Shown here piece by piece: positions 59,795 through 64,000 of a DNA stretch of 64,000 bases. The DNA is taken from positions 496,001 through 560,000 of the forward strand of contig NZ_JAFEJS010000001.1 of assembly GCF_018555385.1 (NCBI RefSeq). The letters are read 5' to 3'. The DNA is from Bifidobacterium santillanense (GTDB lineage Bacteria; Actinomycetota; Actinomycetes; Actinomycetales; Bifidobacteriaceae). A model generated the notes under the pieces. It saw only the letters and a list, made by a program, of their open reading frames with translations, had not been told where the DNA came from and did not search any database. The position numbers and the translations under genes are program-made. The number at the start of each line of letters is the position of its first letter. Within the stretch, counting starts at the first letter, position 1.

Positions 59795-60535
59795 CTAGAG
59801 CGCGTGCGCGAGCGCGACGGCCGCGCGCACCACGTCGCGGTCGGTGACCTCGATCGGGGCGCCGCCGCCACCGCCGGGACCGCCCTCGGCAGGGACGAGC
59901 CGCTTGGCGGACAGATGCAGCGCGTCCACGCCGGTCGCCCTCGCCGCGGGGATCGACTCGGGCGTCAGCCCTCCCCCGGCCTCGATCTGGATGCGCCCCG
60001 CGGCGAGGGCCGAGAGCGCGCGCAGCTCGTCGAGCCCCTCGGGCACGCGCGGGGCGCCGCCGGAGGTGAGCACGCGCGTGTACCCCAGTCCGACGAGCGT
60101 CTCCAGCGCGGCGGCGCGGTCGGGCACCATGTCGAAGGCGCGGTGGAAGGTGACCTGCACGTCGCGGCCGGCCGCGCGACCCTCCGCCCGTGCGGCGTCG
60201 GCCAGCGCGGCCGCGAACGGCGCGTCGACCGCCCCCTCGGGAGTCAGGCCGCCGACCACGACGCCGCGGGCCCCGGCGCGCACGGCCATGCGCACGTCGT
60301 CGAGCTGGACCGCCTTCTCGTCGGCGTCGAACACGAAGGAGCCGGCGCGGGGGCGGATGAGGACCTGCACGCCCTGCGGCACGCCGACGACGGCGCAGGC
60401 TGCGATCAGCCCCGGACTCGGCGTGAGGCCGCCGGTCGCGCCCAGCGCGACGCACAGCTCGATGCGGTCGGCGCCCTCCTCGGCGGCGATCCTGGCTCCG
60501 GCGACGTCCTGGACGGCTATCTCGATCATCGTCAT
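59795..60535 (-). CDS. cutC: CutC family protein
   Basis: A 246-residue TIM-barrel protein of the CutC family, historically linked to copper homeostasis, although the biochemical role is unsettled. Conserved stretches: GADRIELCVALGATGGLTPSPG, VLIRPRAGSFVFDADE, GVVVGGLTPEGAVD, VTFHRAFDMV, and VLTSGGAPRVPEGLDEL. The Gly-rich segment near the C-terminus is a lineage insertion. It may start at 60535 or at an ATG two codons further in. It is divergent from the ROK regulator gene and has its own terminator before the lnp promoter. Confidence 0.88.
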   Translation of the reverse strand: MTMIEIAVQDVAGARIAAEEGADRIELCVALGATGGLTPSPGLIAACAVVGVPQGVQVLIRPRAGSFVFDADEKAVQLDDVRMAVRAGARGVVVGGLTPEGAVDAPFAAALADAARAEGRAAGRDVQVTFHRAFDMVPDRAAALETLVGLGYTRVLTSGGAPRVPEGLDELRALSALAAGRIQIEAGGGLTPESIPAARATGVDALHLSAKRLVPAEGGPGGGGGAPIEVTDRDVVRAAVALAHAL

Positions 60536-60587
60536 GGCTTCATCGTAGCCGACGACGCACCCGGCGTGTCTTAATTGCCTTCATACA

Positions 60588-60600
60588 TTAACCGCGTTAA
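60588..60600. promoter_or_regulatory. Palindromic operator candidate for the ROK regulator
   Basis: TTAACCGCGTTAA is a palindrome of 5-bp arms around CGC in the cutC-ROK divergent region, 71 bp before the ROK start. It is a likely autoregulatory site. Confidence 0.5.
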
Positions 60601-60671
60601 CATCTAAGCAAGTTCAGACTTCAAGGACGATACGGACCATCAGTGACGAGCGACGCAAGGAGGTGTCAGGC

Positions 60672-61889
60672 ATGAACAACGGCAGAAACGCCGCCACCGC
60701 ATCCCAGGCATCACTCGCCGAGTTCAATCGCTCCCGGATTCTGCAGCACCTCTACCACAACGGCGTCAGCTCGCGCGCCCAGATCGCCAAGGCGCTGGGC
60801 CTCACCCCCGCCGCCATCACCAAGATCACCGCCCAGCTCATCGAGGCCGGCGCGATCGCGGAGACCGGCGACATGGAGGGCGAGAAGAACCGCCGGTCCA
60901 TCGGACTCGAACTCGACACCACGCGCTTCCACGTCATCGGCGTCAAGTTCGCCCGGTCCCTCGTGCAGATCGGCGTGTTCGATCTGTGCGGCAACACACT
61001 GAGCGTCGAGGACATGCCCCCGGTCACCAACGACACCATCGACGACGCCGTGCGGCTGCTGCACCGGCGCATCGAGTGCCTGATGGCCGCCGACAGGCGC
61101 GTCTTCGCCATCGGCATGGCCATCCCCGGCCCCTACATGCGCGACGAGGGCTACACCGCCGTCGTCTCGTCCATGCAGGGGTGGCGCGACGTGAACTTCA
61201 TCGACGAGTTCGCCCACGCCTTCTCCGTGCCCGTGTTCATCGAGCAGGACGCGCGGGCCGGGGCCCTGGCCCACTACCTGTTCGACCCGAAGTCGCACGG
61301 CGACACCAATCTGGCGTACTACCTCGTCGGCGAGGGCGTCGGACTGGGCGTCATCGACAACGGCCACATCGTCAACGGCGCGCTCGGCGCCGCCACGGAG
61401 ATCGGCCACGTGTCGATCGACGTGAACGGCAGGCCCTGCGACTGCGGCAACGTCGGCTGCCTCGAACGGTACTGCTCCACCCCCGCCATCCACGAGATGC
61501 TCATCGAGGACGGCATCCTCGTGCCCGGCGTGCGGGACATGTCCAACGCGGAGGCGGCGCGCGCGCTGTTCGCGCTGGAGCGCGACGGCGACGAGCGGGC
61601 CCGCGAACTCGTGCTGCGCATCGCCCGCTACGTCGGATACGGCTGCGTCAACATCTTCAACGCCTTCAACCCCAGCCACATCATCATCGGCGACATCGTC
61701 TCCGAAGCCGGGGCGACGTTCCTCGACGAGGTGCTCGCCACGGTGCGCAGGCGCTCGATCCCCGAGATCTACGACTCCACCGAGATCACGCTGTCCACCA
61801 TGTCCACCGACGCCATCGTGTGCGGCGCCTCGGCCATAGCGGTCACCCAGTTCCTGGACCATCCGTCGATGTTCTTCGATCTGAGCTAG
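60672..61889 (+). CDS. ROK-family transcriptional regulator
   Basis: A 405-residue NagC/XylR-type regulator. The N-terminal winged HTH (about 15-75: NRSRILQHLYHNGVSSRAQIAKALGLTPAAITKITAQLIEAGAI) precedes a ROK domain with AIGMAIPGPYM, IEQDARAGALAHYLF, EGVGLGVIDNGHIV, ATEIGHVSID and zinc-binding CDCGNVGCLERYC. ATG 60672 is chosen because AAGGAGG lies at proper spacing; a GTG three codons upstream overlaps the RBS. It is followed by a fructokinase-like gene and an MFS transporter, which it may control; the upstream lnp operon is another possible target. Confidence 0.9.
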   Translation: MNNGRNAATASQASLAEFNRSRILQHLYHNGVSSRAQIAKALGLTPAAITKITAQLIEAGAIAETGDMEGEKNRRSIGLELDTTRFHVIGVKFARSLVQIGVFDLCGNTLSVEDMPPVTNDTIDDAVRLLHRRIECLMAADRRVFAIGMAIPGPYMRDEGYTAVVSSMQGWRDVNFIDEFAHAFSVPVFIEQDARAGALAHYLFDPKSHGDTNLAYYLVGEGVGLGVIDNGHIVNGALGAATEIGHVSIDVNGRPCDCGNVGCLERYCSTPAIHEMLIEDGILVPGVRDMSNAEAARALFALERDGDERARELVLRIARYVGYGCVNIFNAFNPSHIIIGDIVSEAGATFLDEVLATVRRRSIPEIYDSTEITLSTMSTDAIVCGASAIAVTQFLDHPSMFFDLS

Positions 61890-61895
61890 CCGCCC

Positions 61896-61914
61896 CGGGG
61901 CGCAACGCCCCGGA
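61896..61914 (+). terminator. Hairpin after the ROK gene
   Basis: An 8-bp GC stem (CCGGGGCG / CGCCCCGG) with a CAA loop; no U-run follows. It may partially separate the ROK and kinase transcripts. Confidence 0.45.
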
Positions 61915-61965
61915 CCACCAAGATTTCCCAAACGGAAAAACCACCACAAAGGAAAGGAACCCACC

Positions 61966-62862
61966 ATGTCCAAGCCCATCGTTCTCTCCCTCGGCGAACT
62001 TCTGTGGGACATGCTCCCCACCGGCAAGCGCGCCGGCGGCGCCCCCGTCAACTTCGCCTACCACGCGATGATGAACGGCGCGGACGGTTACTCCATCTCC
62101 GCCGTCGGCGAGGATGAGCTCGGCGACGAGCTGCTCGCCGAGACCGCCAAGGCCGGCATCCACGCCGTCATCCAGCGCAACGCCTGGCCGACCTCCACCG
62201 TCGAGGTCGAGCTGCGCAACGGCATCCCGGAGTACACCATCGTCAAGGGCGTGGCCTGGGACCACATCCTGTACACCAAGCAGCTCATCGACGTCGTCAA
62301 GCAGGCCGACGCCGTGTGCTACGGCACCCTGGCCCTGCGCTCCCCGGAGTCCCACGCCACCATCACCGAGCTGCTCAAGCACACCAAGCCGGGCGCGATG
62401 AAGTTCTTCGACATCAACCTGCGCGGCGACCACTACTCCAAGGAGCTCATCGAGGAGCTGCTCGGCTACGCCACCGTGTTCAAGATCAACGACGAGGAGC
62501 TGCTGCTCCTGCGCGACATGTTCGACATCCGCGGCACCTCCGGCGATGACGCCTCCCGCTGGTTCCTCGAGCAGTACGATCTCGACTACGTGATCCTGAC
62601 CGCAGGCTCCGCCTACTCCACGATCATCTCCAAGAACGGCGAGATCTCCACCGTGGACACCCCGCGCGTCGAGGTCGTCGACACCGTCGGCGCCGGCGAC
62701 TCCTTCTCCGGCACGTTCACCGCCCGCACCCTGCTGGGCGACTCCCTGTCCGAGGCGCACCGCACGGCCGTCAACACCGCCGCCTTCGTGTGCACCCAGG
62801 CCGGCGCCTGGCCGGAGTACCCGGCCCAGATGCCCGACTACCTGGCCGAGGCCGGCAAGTAA
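61966..62862 (+). CDS. PfkB-family carbohydrate kinase, fructokinase-like
   Basis: A 298-residue ribokinase/PfkB kinase. It starts LSLGELLWDMLPTGKRAGGAPVNFAYHAMMNG (substrate-binding di-Gly region), continues with FFDINLRGDHYS, and ends in the PfkB signature DTVGAGDSFSGTFTAR, whose Asp is the catalytic base. It most resembles fructokinases. AAAGGAAAGG precedes the ATG. Codon bias is strong, suggesting high expression. It lies 76 bp after the ROK gene and before an MFS sugar transporter, a likely uptake-phosphorylation pair. Confidence 0.88.
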   Translation: MSKPIVLSLGELLWDMLPTGKRAGGAPVNFAYHAMMNGADGYSISAVGEDELGDELLAETAKAGIHAVIQRNAWPTSTVEVELRNGIPEYTIVKGVAWDHILYTKQLIDVVKQADAVCYGTLALRSPESHATITELLKHTKPGAMKFFDINLRGDHYSKELIEELLGYATVFKINDEELLLLRDMFDIRGTSGDDASRWFLEQYDLDYVILTAGSAYSTIISKNGEISTVDTPRVEVVDTVGAGDSFSGTFTARTLLGDSLSEAHRTAVNTAAFVCTQAGAWPEYPAQMPDYLAEAGK

Positions 62863-62877
62863 GCCGATCCCCCATTT

Positions 62878-62936
62878 CGTCCCGCATGGCCGATGTGAAC
62901 GCGGCGGCCATGCGGGACGATTGCGGTCTCACCGCA
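62878..62936 (+). terminator. Tandem hairpins after the kinase gene
   Basis: A perfect 14-bp stem (62878-62891 / 62906-62919) is followed by a small stem TGCGGT-CTC-ACCGCA running into TTTT. The pair probably terminates the kinase transcript. Confidence 0.65.
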
Positions 62937-62966
62937 TTTTCGATTTTCGGCACCCCTCTCCCCCAG

Positions 62967-63045
62967 GGGCATGGCTTGCGCCGGGACAACGGCGTCCCGG
63001 ATTCACACCGATACGACCGGACTCCCGGCGCGAGCCATGCCCTTT
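62967..63045 (+). promoter_or_regulatory. Large leader hairpin before the MFS gene
   Basis: A 20-bp stem with one G-U pair (62967-62986 / 63023-63042) encloses a 36-nt loop and is followed by TTT, about 107 bp before the transporter start. It could be a terminator or a structured 5' leader. Confidence 0.55.
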
Positions 63046-63151
63046 CGGGTGCGGGACGCCGCTCATAACTGAATATCGATAACTGAACGACAACCAAGCA
63101 ACGGCAATTTCGTCCGTCTCATTAACAAGCAGTAGAAAAAGGGAATTTCTA

Positions 63152-64000
63152 ATGAGCAACGAAACCACCAAGACCGGCAACGCCGGATTCGCCAAGATCC
63201 TCCCGGTGATGTTCGCCTTCTTCGTCATGGGCTTCGTCGACCTCGTCGGCACCGCGACGAACTACGTCAAGGGCGAGTTCAACCTGGCCGACGGCACCGC
63301 GAACCTGTTCACCACGATGGTGTTCTTCTGGTTCCTGATCTTCTCCGTGCCCACCGGCATGCTGATGAACAAAATCGGCCGCCGCAAAACCGTCCTGTGG
63401 TCCATCCTCGTCACCCTTGTGGCCATGGCCCTGCCGATCATCGCCTACACGGTCCTGTCCGGCACCGCGCGACTGGTCCTGATCGTCGCGTCCTTCGCGT
63501 TCCTGGGCATCGGCAACACCCTGATGCAGGTCTCCCTCAACCCCCTGCTGACCGTGTTCGTCAAGGGCGACAAGCTCGCCTCGACCCTCACCACCGGCCA
63601 GTTCGTCAAGGCCTTCGCCTCCCTGTTCGCCCCCTACATCGCCATCTGGGGCGCCACCAAGCTCGGCATGTGGTGGATCCTGTTCGTGATCTACTTCGTC
63701 ATCGGCATCGTCGGCTACATCCTGCTCGCCTTCGACAAGATCGACGAGCCCGCCCCCGACGCCGGCACCACCACCATCGGCCGCTGCTTCAAGCTCCTGT
63801 TCTCCGACGCCATCGTGTTCCTGTGCTTCCTGGGCATCGTGGCGCACGTGGGCGTCGACGTCGGCATCAACGCGCAGGCGCCGCGCATCCTGACCGAGCA
63901 CACCGGCGACCAGTTCACCGAGATCGCCGCCACCGCCACGATGGTGTACTTCATCGCCCGTATGATCGGCTGCTTCACCGGCGGCATCGTCCTGCAGAAG
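63152..64000 (+). CDS. MFS sugar transporter, FucP/FHS-like (cut by window end)
   Basis: The first 283 codons of a major facilitator protein, open at the right edge. It has hydrophobic segments throughout; the N-terminus reads FAKILPVMFAFFVMGFVDLVGTATNYVKGEF, the loop between helices 2 and 3 is the MFS signature GMLMNKIGRRKTVLW, and LGIGNTLMQVSLNPLL lies in the fourth helix region. These resemble the fucose/glucose-galactose permease (FHS) group. AAAAAGGGA precedes the ATG at 63152. It sits downstream of a fructokinase-like gene, so a hexose such as fructose is a reasonable but unproven substrate. Confidence 0.88.
   Translation, partial: MSNETTKTGNAGFAKILPVMFAFFVMGFVDLVGTATNYVKGEFNLADGTANLFTTMVFFWFLIFSVPTGMLMNKIGRRKTVLWSILVTLVAMALPIIAYTVLSGTARLVLIVASFAFLGIGNTLMQVSLNPLLTVFVKGDKLASTLTTGQFVKAFASLFAPYIAIWGATKLGMWWILFVIYFVIGIVGYILLAFDKIDEPAPDAGTTTIGRCFKLLFSDAIVFLCFLGIVAHVGVDVGINAQAPRILTEHTGDQFTEIAATATMVYFIARMIGCFTGGIVLQK

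Overview
The window is chromosomal DNA of a high-GC actinobacterium, almost certainly a Bifidobacterium. The genus call rests on a GH112 lacto-N-biose phosphorylase operon, sugar ABC importers encoded without their own ATPase, a small actinobacterial ribosomal protein (bL37), L-Lys/L-Orn-type MurE paralogues next to a D-aspartate ligase and racemase, and good AAGGAGG-type ribosome binding sites. The species cannot be fixed from this sequence; the high GC content would suit the GC-rich human or primate-associated lineages. I see no transposase, phage gene, tRNA, rRNA or CRISPR array.

Layout. (1) 0.2-6 kb, housekeeping: a membrane-fused spermidine-synthase-like protein, thiamine pyrophosphokinase, GAPDH, a YbaK deacylase and IspH. 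(2) 6.1-25.1 kb, a carbohydrate island: two aldose-1-epimerase paralogues at its edges, three paralogous AraC regulators, two giant DUF5107+TPR proteins, a GH35-type beta-galactosidase, a complete sugar importer (binding protein and two permeases) and a HAD phosphatase. No enzyme in it has a secretion signal, so glycans would be imported and processed inside the cell. A repeated AATTGCG-type motif lies upstream of the importer and around one AraC gene. (3) 25.2-31.8 kb: bL37, an ECF sigma/anti-sigma pair, then a cell-wall module with tandem MurE-like ligases, an ATP-grasp D-aspartate ligase and an aspartate racemase. (4) 32-37.2 kb: smc and folC. (5) 37.4-40.9 kb, a patch of visibly lower GC: a decayed nitrilase fragment and a three-gene operon of zinc-ribbon membrane proteins of unknown function. 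(6) 41-45 kb: aldo/keto reductase, TenA, Xaa-Pro aminopeptidase and a Nudix hydrolase. (7) 45.2-51 kb: an oligopeptide ABC importer operon. (8) 51.5-60.5 kb: a ROK repressor, then the lacto-N-biose/galacto-N-biose operon (binding protein, two permeases, LnpA, ROK kinase), and CutC. (9) 60.6 kb to the right edge: a ROK regulator, a fructokinase-like PfkB kinase and an MFS sugar transporter cut by the window end.

How the parts work together. Both sugar importers should borrow a shared MsmK-type ATPase from elsewhere. Imported beta-galactosides would be cut by the GH35 enzyme or phosphorolysed by LnpA. The mutarotases would supply the anomer needed downstream, and AraC, ROK and LacI-type sites would gate expression. 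The cell-wall module makes D-Asp and attaches it to the peptidoglycan stem.

The best candidates for undescribed biology are the DUF5107-TPR/AraC/GH35 island with its shared operator, the zinc-ribbon trio, and a nested hairpin element whose two stems covary between copies and which abuts the stop codon of two sugar permease genes.
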